A DNA stretch of 64,000 nucleotides from contig CANEFS010000003.1 of assembly GCA_947426865.1 (NCBI GenBank), positions 1 to 64,000 on the forward strand, read 5' to 3'. The stretch comes from an uncultured Coriobacteriaceae bacterium. Lineage in GTDB: Bacteria; Actinomycetota; Coriobacteriia; Coriobacteriales; Atopobiaceae. This document shows, piece after piece, positions 36,174 through 45,753 of the stretch (positions within the stretch are counted from its first letter, which is position 1; the number at the start of each line of letters is the position of its first letter). The position numbers were made by a program, and so were the translations under genes. The notes under the pieces are model-generated. The model had not been told where the DNA came from, did no database searches, and saw nothing but the letters and a program-made list of their open reading frames with translations.

Positions 36174-37944
36174 ATGAGCTGCAAAGAGTCTTCTCGAACA
36201 GTCCCTTCATCGAAAACGCAACGTTCAGCACGTACTTTTAAAGAGACCTTAAAGCTTTCGCTCGTCTTTTTTATTAGCTTTTGCTTCGTTCTCCAAACAA
36301 ACATTGCCAAACCTTTGGCAGAAACAATCTAGGACATCTCTGAGAGCCTCGCCGGTGTTGTCGAGGAAGATTTTCAGGATGAAATTTCCCATCAACTTTC
36401 ACAAACGCTCGCAAGTTCTGCCGAAGAGCTTCCGCAAGAAACAACGCCCCAGACCAATGCAGCGACGATTTCTTATAATCTGGACGACGAAAACACTCAC
36501 CATCGAGGCAGCCGGAGCTACAGCAGATGCTCCTGCTACTCTTCCTCTTGACGACACCCCAACGTGGATTCTCAATTTCACGGTTGCATCGGGAATACAA
36601 GCTGGCAATCTTCCCGAAATAAAAACGGTTCAAATTAAAGGACATATTCAAATTGCAGAAACCGCACAAAACGGTTTCGCCCCTTCCAATGGCAGCGGAT
36701 GGGAAAGCCTTAAACATTTTGTTGTCGTAAAAGATGGCGACAGTAGTCTCACCTTTGCACAAAACGCAAAGTGCAAAACCATGTTTGGCCTCCTCCCTGA
36801 TGACGGGAGTGCAGTCGTCGCGCCTTTAGAAACGGTTGAGGGAAACATTTCCTTTAACAACGTCAGAGATTCCTCGGGCCTGTTTGCAAATTGCGTGAAC
36901 CTTCAAGAGCTGCCCGACTCTTTCGATGTTCCTAATTCGGAAGACTGCGACTACATGTTCCAACATTGCGAAAAACTCCAAGCGCTTCCTTCATTCACGG
37001 CCGCTGGAGCCCAGGGCGCGTCCTGTGCGTTTGATGGATGTCAAGCGCTCAAAGAACTTCCCTCCTTAGCTGCAAACGGCCTTGGTCAAGCAGTAGGAAT
37101 GTTTCGAAAATGTGTGGCTTTAGAATCCTTGCCAGAGGACTTTAATCCAAAAGACCTAATCTCAACAGCTATGATGTTTATGGGTTGCTCGTCGTTGAAA
37201 ACCATTACGCTTTCCAAATTGGAAAACCTGCAATATGTTTATCTGATGTTTTGTGGTTGTTCCAAATTAACGGACATCTCGACCCTTTCTTCTTGGAAGG
37301 TAGACGTAGTAAACCTTGATGGCATGGGGTTTATCGGCATGTTTGCTGGCTGCACTTCTTTGCCAGACGTATCTCCTCTCGCTGCTTGGGAGATTGATGA
37401 GACGAACAATATGGAAGTTGACTTTGGTGAGGGCCTTGTCCTTACAGGGCTTACAGGCATGTGTGGGACGCTTAATAAAGAAGTCGCGAACATGTTTATC
37501 GAAAGAGAGGACCAGAAGTACCAAAGCGATCTTCCTGCCCCCTCCCTGATTACTAAAATGAGTTTTGGTGAAGGTTGGGGAAAAATGAACAGCAAAGCGC
37601 TCCTGTCTATGAACGTTTGGCAACCCACAGAAGAAGCACTCAATCTTCAAGCAGCGGGAGAGAGTCTTCCATGGTATTGCGAAGATAAACCTGAACAAGG
37701 TCCCTACGAAACAACAAACGTACTTTTTAGTGCTTTTGATCAGGATGGCGGTTGGACTCAAGGTACCTGGGTAGCTCAAGCGAACCCAGAACCTGACGTG
37801 AATCCTTCTGGAAACGATGGCGCAGGAGCTCTGCCAGCTACAGGAGATCTTCTCGGCTTCGGCTCTTTCTTCGTGGCAGGCATTCTTCTGCTTGGCGCTC
37901 GCCTCACCATAGCGAAGGGATGCAAGAAGGGCTGGGAAATCTAG
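36174..37944 (+). pseudogene. Broken BspA/DUF285-type LPxTG surface protein
   Basis: The gene reads in pieces. The first frame gives a signal peptide (KLSLVFFISFCFVLQTNIA then KPLAETI), a TAG stop at 36330-36332, and then continues as DISESLAGVVEEDF in the same frame. Near 36490-36493, in an AAAA run, the frame shifts by one base to a long frame beginning TLTIEAAG and running to 37944. That part holds leucine-rich DUF285/BspA-type repeats (MF-x-x-C-x-x-L-x-x-LP pattern, about eight copies) and ends with LPATGDLLGFGSFFV plus a basic tail, a sortase signal. An intact version would be a ~590-residue wall-anchored protein. Two separate lesions suggest a pseudogene or sequencing error. No sortase is nearby. 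Confidence 0.72.
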
Positions 37945-38187
37945 CGCAGAAGGGCAATCTCAGAAAGAACCGTTCAGCGAGAAGCTTTTCTCGATAAGAC
38001 GTGCGCGGCAAAAAACGGGGATTGAAACGCTATCATAGAGGGAGCACCAAACGGTACAAAACGTTGCTCTCGCACCTCTATCGTACTCGCAACTTTCAAA
38101 CACATTGCCGATAGGGGCGCCGCTTTAGAACGAGTTTAAGACTCGCTTTTAGGGAGAGCGCCTTGCGGCATATCAGAAAGGATTGCC
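37945..38187. other. Region upstream of galK
   Basis: This 243-bp gap follows the broken surface-protein gene. CGAGT (38131-38135) and ACTCG (38141-38145) followed by CTTTT form a small hairpin. AAAGGATT before 38188 is the galK ribosome site. A promoter is expected here, and TATCAT near 38034 could be a -10 box, but no good -35 is seen. Confidence 0.35.
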
Positions 38188-39483
38188 ATGCAAGCTTTTT
38201 CCAAGGTTCAAGAAGAACTCGTCAACCCAAGCCAAGGCACGCTAGATGCGATTGAGGCCATCTACGGTCCGCGTGAGGACAAGCAGAAAGTGCTCGCGAG
38301 CTATCAGGAAGTTTTGGATGGCCTGGTGAAGGAGTTTCCTGAGGTGAAAGAGCACCCGGTTGGTCTCTATACCGCTGCGGGACGTACTGAGATTGGCGGA
38401 AATCACACCGACCATCAACTGGGATGCGTTTTGGCCGCCTCGATTAATCTGGAGTCGATTGCTGCAGCCTCTCCTAATAACCTCGACAAGATTCGCGTTT
38501 ACTCCGAGGGCTACGGCCGCCTAGAGGTAAATCTCTCCGACTTGAATCCGCAAGATGATGAGAAGGAAACGACACCAGCGCTGCTTCGCGGCTTCGCTGC
38601 TGTGCTGAAGGAGGCGGGCTACGATGTGGGCGGCTTCGATGCCTATATCAAGTCGAACGTGCTTTCCGGCTCGGGTCTTTCTTCGTCAGCTTCGTTTGAG
38701 TCGCTGATTGGCTCTATCTATAACGACCTGTATTGCGGAGGCGCTCTTGATCCTGAGACGATTGCGAAGGACGGTCAAAAAGTCGAGAATGTCTTCTTTG
38801 GAAAGCCTTGTGGCTTGATGGATCAGATGGCGTGCTCTGTTGGTTCTGCGGTCGCTATCGACTTCAAAGACAAGGACCATCCCGTTGTGCGTAAGGTGGA
38901 TATCGACTTCGACGAGGCCGGATACCACCTCGTTATTTGCGACACGCTTTCAAGCCACGGCGATCTCTCCTCTGCCTACGCCTCCATCCCTGAGGAGATG
39001 GGCGAGATTGCTTCTTACTTTGACCAAAAGACCCTTCGCGGCATTACGGAAGAGCAGCTGCTTGAAAACGCCAATGCCCTGCGCGTGCAATTTTCAGATC
39101 GCGCGTTTTTGCGCGCCCTTCATTTCGTTCGCGACAACGAGCGTGCGCAAAAAGAAGCTGAATTTCTTGAGAAGGGCGATGTCGATGGCTTCTTAAAAAC
39201 GGTGCAGGAGTCGGGCAATTCCTCCATTAAGTACTTGCAAAACATTGCGACCTTCGACGATCCCACCGACCAGAAAGTGGCCGCAAGCCTTGCGATTGCT
39301 CAGATGATTTTGGGCGCCGAAGGGGCGGTGCGTGTCCACGGTGGCGGCTTTGCTGGAACGATTCAGGCTTTCGTGCCGCACAAGATGCTCTCCACGTTTG
39401 TTGAGAAGATGGACGCCGCACACGGCGGAGAGGTCTGCCACGTTCTCTCTATTCGTCCCGTGGGAACGGCGACCTTCATTTAG
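38188..39483 (+). CDS. galK: Galactokinase
   Basis: This GHMP kinase phosphorylates galactose at C1, the first step of the Leloir pathway. GRTEIGGNHTDHQLG (about residues 65-79) is a variant of the galactokinase signature, and SGSGLSSSASFESLIG is the ATP loop. VHGGGFAGTIQAFVP is the third GHMP motif. At 431 residues it belongs to the longer galactokinase subgroup seen in Clostridia and Actinomycetota. It opens a gal operon that is interrupted by an NRPS-like gene 68 bp downstream. Confidence 0.93.
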   Translation: MQAFSKVQEELVNPSQGTLDAIEAIYGPREDKQKVLASYQEVLDGLVKEFPEVKEHPVGLYTAAGRTEIGGNHTDHQLGCVLAASINLESIAAASPNNLDKIRVYSEGYGRLEVNLSDLNPQDDEKETTPALLRGFAAVLKEAGYDVGGFDAYIKSNVLSGSGLSSSASFESLIGSIYNDLYCGGALDPETIAKDGQKVENVFFGKPCGLMDQMACSVGSAVAIDFKDKDHPVVRKVDIDFDEAGYHLVICDTLSSHGDLSSAYASIPEEMGEIASYFDQKTLRGITEEQLLENANALRVQFSDRAFLRALHFVRDNERAQKEAEFLEKGDVDGFLKTVQESGNSSIKYLQNIATFDDPTDQKVAASLAIAQMILGAEGAVRVHGGGFAGTIQAFVPHKMLSTFVEKMDAAHGGEVCHVLSIRPVGTATFI

Positions 39484-39551
39484 GTCTGGTTTTTATTGAA
39501 GTTATGCGCCACATTGAAGATACGAGAGCTTTAAGAAATTAGAGATTAAAG

Positions 39552-42500
39552 ATGGCCGAGAAAACCGTTCCCTCTGTTTTTGCGGAGGTAGTCTCTGCAA
39601 ATCCCGATGCTCTTGCCGTTATTTCGGCTGAAGAGAAAATTACGTATGGTGAACTTGATGCGCGCGCGAATCGTATCGCTCTCAATTTGATGAAGCATGG
39701 CGTCATACCGGGCGATGGAGTGGCCTTTTCTATGAAGCGGTGCGTGAATGCGATAGCTTTGATGCTAGGTATTTTAAAGGTGGGCGCCATCATGATTCCC
39801 ATTGATGCGTCGTATCCCTTTTTGCGCATCGATTTCATTTTGGACGACAGCTTCGCCAAACTCTACGTTGTCGATGATTTTTTCGACGAATTGTTGGCAC
39901 CTATTGATGAGAATGCGGAAGACGAAGGACTTTCCAACGCAATTGCAATGGGTGCGATACCACACACTGAGGAAGGCTGCTATTGCCTCTATACCTCAGG
40001 ATCCACCGGGCAGCCCAAAGGTGTTCTTGTTCCTCAGAGAGGCATTCTGAACCTCGTTCTTAACACATCCGTTTACGAAGGTTTTGACGAGATTTTCCGC
40101 ATTGGTTTCTCTACAACTTTTACGTTTGATGTGGCGATGCAAGAAATTTTCACAACACTTTTAAATGGACGAACTGGCGTGATTTTGCCAGAGCGCAGAA
40201 ATACTCCTGTCGACGAAATTGCGCATCAGATAGTGAGCGACAAGGTGGATATGCTCTTCTCGACGCCAACATACTTTTCAGCGCTTACAAATAAGGAGAG
40301 CAACGCCCTCACACTTTTGAATCAATTGAAGTTGGTTTGCTTGGCAGGTGAGAAATTCTTCCTTAACGAAACGGTTCAGCATTTGCGCAAAGACGGTGCT
40401 ATTAGAACGCGCTTCGACAATCAATACGGTCCTGTTGAACTCTCCGTTATTTCGGCGACACGTCACATGAAAGACGATGATTTTACCTCTATTGGCTCGG
40501 CTATTCCCAATATGAAGGCCTACATTTTGAGCGAGGATGGAAATGTTTGTGCGCCGGGCGTGAAAGGTGAGCTGGTCTTTGCCGGCAAAGGGGTGGCGCT
40601 CGGTTACCTGAATCATCCGGAGCTTACAGAAACGCGCTTTGTCGAGAATCCCGCAGAGCCTGGAATTATCTACAAAACGGGCGACGTTGCTTATTTCGGT
40701 GAGGATGGCGAGATTCACTACGTTGGCCGCAACGATTTTCAGGTAAAGCTTCGTGGCCAGCGCATCGAGCTTGAAGAGATTGAAAGCGTCCTTTTGAAAA
40801 ATGAAGGCGTTAAAAATGCTGCTGTGGTAGTGCAAGAATTCGGGGGCAAGCAAATACTTTGCGCCTTTTATGAGACGCGAGAAGCACCTGCTTCAGAGGA
40901 GGATTTTCGCGCGAGAATCCACAGGCATCTTAAAGCCGCCCTTCCTATTTATATGGTGCCCGATCGCTTTTACCGCCTCGAGGCGCTGCCTACCCTGACA
41001 AGTGGAAAGGTTGATCGTAATACTCTTGCAACCATGAAGATGGAAGAAGCCGCGGAAGAAAAAAATCGCACGTTTGAGCCGCCCGCGAATGAACTTGAGC
41101 AAACGATTGTGCAGCTCATGAAAGGCGTGCTGGAGCAAGAGAGTCTCGGTGTTGATGAGGACTTCTTCGATTTAGGCGCCGATAGCTTAAACATCATCGA
41201 GTTCGTCGCCGAGCTCAAGGGTGAAGGAATTCTTGTAGGCATCCAAGATGTTTTCGATGCCCGCAACGCCCGAGCCTTGGGCGAAGTTATTGAACAGGCG
41301 GATCGATCCTCCCAAAAGAAGAAGCATGTGCCTCACCCTTCTTCTCAGAAGGTCATCCCCGAACAGGCCTCAGATTTCTCTTCGTCCGAGAAAGATAAAC
41401 GAAGTGCGAGCGATACCCCTCTCTTACGTACGGCGACCGACGCTTCCGAGGATACAGAATTCGCGGCCGTACTTCACGAGTTTCTTACAGAAAATAAAGC
41501 CTTGCTTGAAAACGAAGACGCTCCTTTGCCCGGCAATGAAAATGCTGCATTGTCCAAGTGTGCCTGTGCGGTCCCATCGGATGAGAGCAAGCAAAAAAAA
41601 TCTCCCGTCCTTTTCTTAACAGGCGCGACAGGTTTTCTCGGCGCCCATGTATTGCATGAACTGATTGAGCGCACTTCCGCGACGATTTATTGTTTGGTGC
41701 GCGCCACCTCTCACGATGAGGCGACCGAGCGAGTTCGCGGCCGCTACAGTTTCTATTTCAATTCGCCCATCACAATCGAGCGCGCCAAGGATTTTGAACA
41801 ATCAGAGAATAGAGGGACCCGCCCCCACGTTCATGTCCTCCACGGAAACTTGGAAAAAAAGAATTTTGGCCTGGACGAGAAAACGGTTAAAGCGCTTCAG
41901 GAAAGAATCGATTGCATTATTAATTGCTCTGCGAACGTGAGTTATTACGGAAATCTCGCATCGTTCGAAAAAATTAATACGGAACCCATCACGAATTTTG
42001 TTCGCCTCGCACGCGGTTCCTCCAAGCACATTCACCTGCTACACATCTCAACAGTGAGCGTGGCTGGCAGTGGTTTCTCGGAAGAGAAGAAAGAGCAGAG
42101 AGAATCTGGGGCTGACGAAGAAAAGAAAGGGACGCAAGAGATTGCCGCTCCGATTTTTACCGAGGAGCATTTTTTTGTCAATCAAGCTTTCCGCAGCGCT
42201 TATGCGCGCTCAAAGTTTGAGGCCGAGAAAATCCTTCTTCAAGAAATGATCGGAGGATTCGATGCTACTATTGTTCGCTTGGGTAATTTGCTACATCGAA
42301 CAAGCGATGCCCAGTTCCAACCAAACATTAACAACAACTCCTTCATGCGTCACGTACAAGCCCTGGCTGCTGTCGGAATTTTCCCTACGTCCTTCAAAAA
42401 TTTGCAAATTGAGATGAGTCCAATTGACAAAGTTGCTGAAGCCGTCACCTCTCTGGGCGTTGTGCACGGCCTAGCTACCGAAAAAAATAAGGCGCGCGTT

Positions 42501-42848
42501 TTAAATTTAACGAACCCTGATACTATTTCCGGCTCCCTTTTGATAGAAGCGCTTCGCAAGCACGGTTTTAAGATGGAAGAGAAATCAGAGGCAGAGTTTA
42601 GAGTAAACCTCATGCAGTTGCAGGAAACACCTCGTCTGCGCGGGCAGGCTGCTTATCTTTTGGGAGGGATTTCGAAGGAGGGGGCCTACAGTCTGGACCC
42701 CGACAATCCCACGTCTTCTCACGCGACAACGCAATACATGAAAAAGCAAGGCTTTACCTGGAATCTTGCAAGTGAAAAATACGTTGACGATGTCATTAAT
42801 AATTTAGTTGAAATAGGATTTTTAGACCCTCACGAAAAAGGTCGTTAA
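39552..42848 (+). CDS. NRPS-like adenylation-carrier-thioester-reductase protein
   Basis: The 1098-residue protein has A-T-R architecture. The adenylation domain (1-~500) shows A3 YTSGSTGQPKGVLVPQRG, A4/A5 TFDVAMQEIF and NQYGPVE, A7 YKTGD, A8 GRNDFQVKLRGQRIELEEIE and A10 LTSGKVDRN (Lys486). The carrier domain has LGADSLN with Ser545 for phosphopantetheine. A Ser/Glu-rich linker (~580-685) leads to an NAD(P)H reductase domain with GATGFLGAH at 691 and YARSK (Tyr884/Lys888). There is no condensation domain. Lys2 and carboxylic-acid reductases share this layout: they activate an acid, tether it and release an aldehyde. It lies between galK and galT in the same direction (gaps 68 and 36 bp). The product is unknown, and no phosphopantetheinyl transferase is in the window. 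Confidence 0.9.
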   Translation: MAEKTVPSVFAEVVSANPDALAVISAEEKITYGELDARANRIALNLMKHGVIPGDGVAFSMKRCVNAIALMLGILKVGAIMIPIDASYPFLRIDFILDDSFAKLYVVDDFFDELLAPIDENAEDEGLSNAIAMGAIPHTEEGCYCLYTSGSTGQPKGVLVPQRGILNLVLNTSVYEGFDEIFRIGFSTTFTFDVAMQEIFTTLLNGRTGVILPERRNTPVDEIAHQIVSDKVDMLFSTPTYFSALTNKESNALTLLNQLKLVCLAGEKFFLNETVQHLRKDGAIRTRFDNQYGPVELSVISATRHMKDDDFTSIGSAIPNMKAYILSEDGNVCAPGVKGELVFAGKGVALGYLNHPELTETRFVENPAEPGIIYKTGDVAYFGEDGEIHYVGRNDFQVKLRGQRIELEEIESVLLKNEGVKNAAVVVQEFGGKQILCAFYETREAPASEEDFRARIHRHLKAALPIYMVPDRFYRLEALPTLTSGKVDRNTLATMKMEEAAEEKNRTFEPPANELEQTIVQLMKGVLEQESLGVDEDFFDLGADSLNIIEFVAELKGEGILVGIQDVFDARNARALGEVIEQADRSSQKKKHVPHPSSQKVIPEQASDFSSSEKDKRSASDTPLLRTATDASEDTEFAAVLHEFLTENKALLENEDAPLPGNENAALSKCACAVPSDESKQKKSPVLFLTGATGFLGAHVLHELIERTSATIYCLVRATSHDEATERVRGRYSFYFNSPITIERAKDFEQSENRGTRPHVHVLHGNLEKKNFGLDEKTVKALQERIDCIINCSANVSYYGNLASFEKINTEPITNFVRLARGSSKHIHLLHISTVSVAGSGFSEEKKEQRESGADEEKKGTQEIAAPIFTEEHFFVNQAFRSAYARSKFEAEKILLQEMIGGFDATIVRLGNLLHRTSDAQFQPNINNNSFMRHVQALAAVGIFPTSFKNLQIEMSPIDKVAEAVTSLGVVHGLATEKNKARVLNLTNPDTISGSLLIEALRKHGFKMEEKSEAEFRVNLMQLQETPRLRGQAAYLLGGISKEGAYSLDPDNPTSSHATTQYMKKQGFTWNLASEKYVDDVINNLVEIGFLDPHEKGR

Positions 42849-42884
42849 AACTTAACCCGCAACAAACTAAGAAGGGGAGACGAA

Positions 42885-44450
42885 ATGGGCGAGGAGAAAG
42901 AAATGACAGAGACTCAAAACGCGTCTACGGAAACGTTTGCGCACAGGCAGACTGCACCCGTTGCACCGCCTTTGCTTTCTGCGCAAGAGGCGCTCGTTGC
43001 ACTCGTGAACCATGCTGTTGCCGCCTCTCTCATCGACGAGCAAGACGTCATCTGGGCAACGAATCAAATCGCGCACCTTATCGGTTTTGAGGAAGCGCCT
43101 GCGCTCGACGAGGCCTCTCTCGAAAAGATTGAGCTTCCCGAGGACGGCTACTCCACGTTGCCCGAAGGCTACACGCTCCAAGGGATTCTCGACATCTTGA
43201 CGAAGGCTGCGGTGGAAAATGGCGTGATTGAACAGGGGAGTGTCTCGGCCGACCTTCTCGACACAAAAATCACGAGCGTCTTCACGCTTCCGCCTTCTAA
43301 AATTTTCGAGAAGTTCTGTAAGCTCTATCTGCAAAGCCCCAGCGATGCAACTGATTGGTTCTTCCAGTTTTGCAAAGACATCAACTACGTGCGCCAGGAC
43401 CGCCTGAATCAGAATCTCTCGTGGCAGACGGAGACACCTTACGGGCCGCTCGACATCACCATCAATCTTTCGAAGCCCGAGAAGGACCCGAAGGCGATTG
43501 CTGCCGCACTGAAAAGCGATAAGATTGAGTTTCCCAAGTGCATGCTTTGCCTGGAAAACGAAGGCTATGCTGGGCGCATGGACTATCCCGCGCGGGACAA
43601 TTTGCGCATCATTCCGCTGGAGCTTCTCGGCGAGAAGTGGGGCTTTCAATACTCGCCCTACGGCTACTTTAACGAGCACTGCATTTTGCTCTGCACCGAG
43701 CACCGTCCGATGAAAATTAATTTCGACGCGTTTCGTCGTCTGTTAGAAATTGTGACGCGATTCCCCACGTACTTTGTGGGCTCCAACGCCGATCTTCCTG
43801 TCGTGGGAGGATCGATTCTCACGCACGATCATTATCAGGGCGGAAAATACATCTTCCCCATGGATCGCGCTGAGGCAAAAGATGACCCGCGCGCAACCTT
43901 TTTCTTCGAAGGCTTTCCCGATATCAAGGCCGAATACATCAAGTGGCCTATGTCGACGATTCGCCTCTCCGGGTTGGATAAAGAGCGTGTCGCAGAGCTT
44001 GCTGCCGCTATTTTGAACGCGTGGCGTGGCTACTCGGATGAGGAGGCGGGTATTGTTGCCTCTTCCGAGAACCCCGAGACTCACGAGATGGAGCCGCACA
44101 ATACCATAACCTCCATCGCGCGAAACGAAGACGGTACGTACATCATGAATCTCGTGCTTCGCTGCAACATCACGTCCGACGAGTTCCCGCTGGGCGTCTT
44201 CCATCCCCACCCCGAATATCATCACGTGAAAAAAGAGAACATCGGCCTGATTGAGGTCATGGGTTTGGCCATTTTGCCGCCGCGTCTTAAAGAAGAAGTC
44301 GAGAAAGGCTCTCTCACACGCGATGAAATTGGAGAGATCTTCAGTCATGTTCTAGAAGACGCGGGCGTCTATAAAGACACGCCAGAAGGAAACGACCAAT
44401 TCTTCCGTTTTGTTGAAGCTGTCAACGAGAAATTGAAGGAAGAAGAGTAG
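42885..44450 (+). CDS. galT: Class II UDP-glucose--hexose-1-phosphate uridylyltransferase
   Basis: The enzyme swaps UMP between UDP-glucose and galactose-1-phosphate. This is the class II GalT family, not the E. coli type. Seen are NEGYAGRMDYPARDNLRIIP, VVGGSILTHDHYQGG and GVFHPHPEYHHVKKENIGLI. Length is 521 residues. Two starts are possible: ATG 42885 after AAGGGGAG, or ATG 42903 after GAGGAGAAAG. It follows the A-T-R gene by 36 bp and precedes galM. No galE is in the window, so epimerisation of UDP-galactose must be encoded elsewhere. Confidence 0.94.
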   Translation: MGEEKEMTETQNASTETFAHRQTAPVAPPLLSAQEALVALVNHAVAASLIDEQDVIWATNQIAHLIGFEEAPALDEASLEKIELPEDGYSTLPEGYTLQGILDILTKAAVENGVIEQGSVSADLLDTKITSVFTLPPSKIFEKFCKLYLQSPSDATDWFFQFCKDINYVRQDRLNQNLSWQTETPYGPLDITINLSKPEKDPKAIAAALKSDKIEFPKCMLCLENEGYAGRMDYPARDNLRIIPLELLGEKWGFQYSPYGYFNEHCILLCTEHRPMKINFDAFRRLLEIVTRFPTYFVGSNADLPVVGGSILTHDHYQGGKYIFPMDRAEAKDDPRATFFFEGFPDIKAEYIKWPMSTIRLSGLDKERVAELAAAILNAWRGYSDEEAGIVASSENPETHEMEPHNTITSIARNEDGTYIMNLVLRCNITSDEFPLGVFHPHPEYHHVKKENIGLIEVMGLAILPPRLKEEVEKGSLTRDEIGEIFSHVLEDAGVYKDTPEGNDQFFRFVEAVNEKLKEEE

Positions 44451-44495
44451 TCAAAGCCGCAAGACAACGTATTAATGAAAAAGGAAAGGACGCCA

Positions 44496-45611
44496 ATGCA
44501 AGTCACAAAAAAATTATTTGGAAAAATTGAGAGTGGACCTGAGCTGGGAAAAGAAGTTGAAATCTACACGCTCTCAAACGACAACGGCATGGAGGCCAAT
44601 ATCCTCACCTACGGTGCCACCATCCAGTCGCTCTCGCTGAACGGAAAAGACGTTGCCCTTGGCTACGACAACCTCAAAGGCTATCTTGAGAACGAGGGAT
44701 GTCTGGGTGCGACGATTGGGCGCGTAGCAAACCGCATCAAGGATGGAAAATTCACGCTGAACGGCAAGGACTATCAGCTGGCCCTCAACAATGGAGGCAA
44801 TACGTTGCACGGTGGAAACGTTGGCTTCCACGAGCGCGTTTTCACGCCAACGGTTGACTCGAAGGGGCTGCATCTCACCTACATCAGCCCGGCTGGCGAG
44901 GAGGGCTTTCCCGGCGAGGTCGTCTTTGTCGTCACCTATTGTTTGGACGACGACAACACGCTCCACATGGACTACAACGCCACCACAACAGCCGACACGC
45001 CCTTCCAAGTCACGAATCACTCCTACTTCAACTTAGATCTGCCGGACTTTGCCGCGTCACAAACAGCGGCTGCCGAGAAAACCACGGCCGAGGAGCTAAG
45101 CATCCTCAAGCACGAGCTTCAAATTGAGGCGGATGCCTACGATAAAAACGATGAGACGAGTGTGGCAAAACCTTCAGAGCGCACGGCTTTAACAGACGAT
45201 GCTATCTTTGATTTTAGAAGCCCAAAGAAGATTGGAATCGACATCAGAAAAGAGTCGCAGCAACTTGGGTGGGCAAAAGGCTACGACCATGCTTTCGTGT
45301 TGCGCAAGACAGGTGGGACTGTGACAGATGCCACTCACAAGAAGAATGAAGAGGCGGCAACGCTTACGAACGGAAAGCTTACGCTCAAAATCTTTACCAC
45401 AATGGGATACCTCCACGTCTACACAGGAAACTATCTTGATATGGAAGGCAAACAAGGCATCTATTACGGAGAGAACGCGGGCGTTGCTTTAGAGGCCGAG
45501 CACGAGCCCAACGCAATTAACGCAGAAGACGTGGCAACGCGTGAGAAGGCCATCATCACGCCCTCAAAGCCCCTCAACGAAACGATTTCCTTCCAGCTCT
45601 TAGAAAACTAA
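44496..45611 (+). CDS. galM: Aldose 1-epimerase (mutarotase)
   Basis: This enzyme interconverts alpha and beta galactose so that GalK can use it. NEGCLGATIGRVANRIKDGKF, LHGGNVGFHERVF (His) and TNHSYFNLD (second His) are typical, and the C-terminal region has GVALEAEHEPNAIN (catalytic Glu). The start ATG 44496 follows AAGGAAAGGA; an ATG seven codons upstream lacks a ribosome site. Length is 371 residues. It is the last gene of the gal operon and ends before a clear terminator. Confidence 0.93.
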   Translation: MQVTKKLFGKIESGPELGKEVEIYTLSNDNGMEANILTYGATIQSLSLNGKDVALGYDNLKGYLENEGCLGATIGRVANRIKDGKFTLNGKDYQLALNNGGNTLHGGNVGFHERVFTPTVDSKGLHLTYISPAGEEGFPGEVVFVVTYCLDDDNTLHMDYNATTTADTPFQVTNHSYFNLDLPDFAASQTAAAEKTTAEELSILKHELQIEADAYDKNDETSVAKPSERTALTDDAIFDFRSPKKIGIDIRKESQQLGWAKGYDHAFVLRKTGGTVTDATHKKNEEAATLTNGKLTLKIFTTMGYLHVYTGNYLDMEGKQGIYYGENAGVALEAEHEPNAINAEDVATREKAIITPSKPLNETISFQLLEN

Positions 45612-45698
45612 ACGCTCTGCAATCGGGCGCTCTGCAAGCGGGCGGTCCTTTTAAAGAGTACTCTTCTAGTCGCTTAAACAACCTCCGATTTTTAAAAA

Positions 45699-45728
45699 AA
45701 AGACCTGGGAAATTCCAGGTCTTTTTTA
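45699..45728. terminator. Bidirectional terminator between galM and the symporter
   Basis: AAGACCTGG (45701-45709) and CCAGGTCTT (45716-45724) form a 9-bp stem with a 6-nt loop. It is flanked by an A-run on the left and a T-run on the right, so it can end transcripts from both directions. It separates the convergent galM and GPH symporter genes. Confidence 0.9.
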
Positions 45729-45753
45729 TTCTCAGCGTTTCAGCTTAGAGACT

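Noticed and set aside
39774-39965. Idea that the NRPS-like gene is on a mobile island.
   Set aside because: No transposase, integrase, att repeats or tRNA gene flanks it, and spacing to galK and galT is operon-like.
44220-44233. CACGTGAAA at 44225 and CACGTGAAC at 52632 as extra parS sites.
   Set aside because: Outside the central CACGTG the left arms do not match GTTT; too few matches to call.
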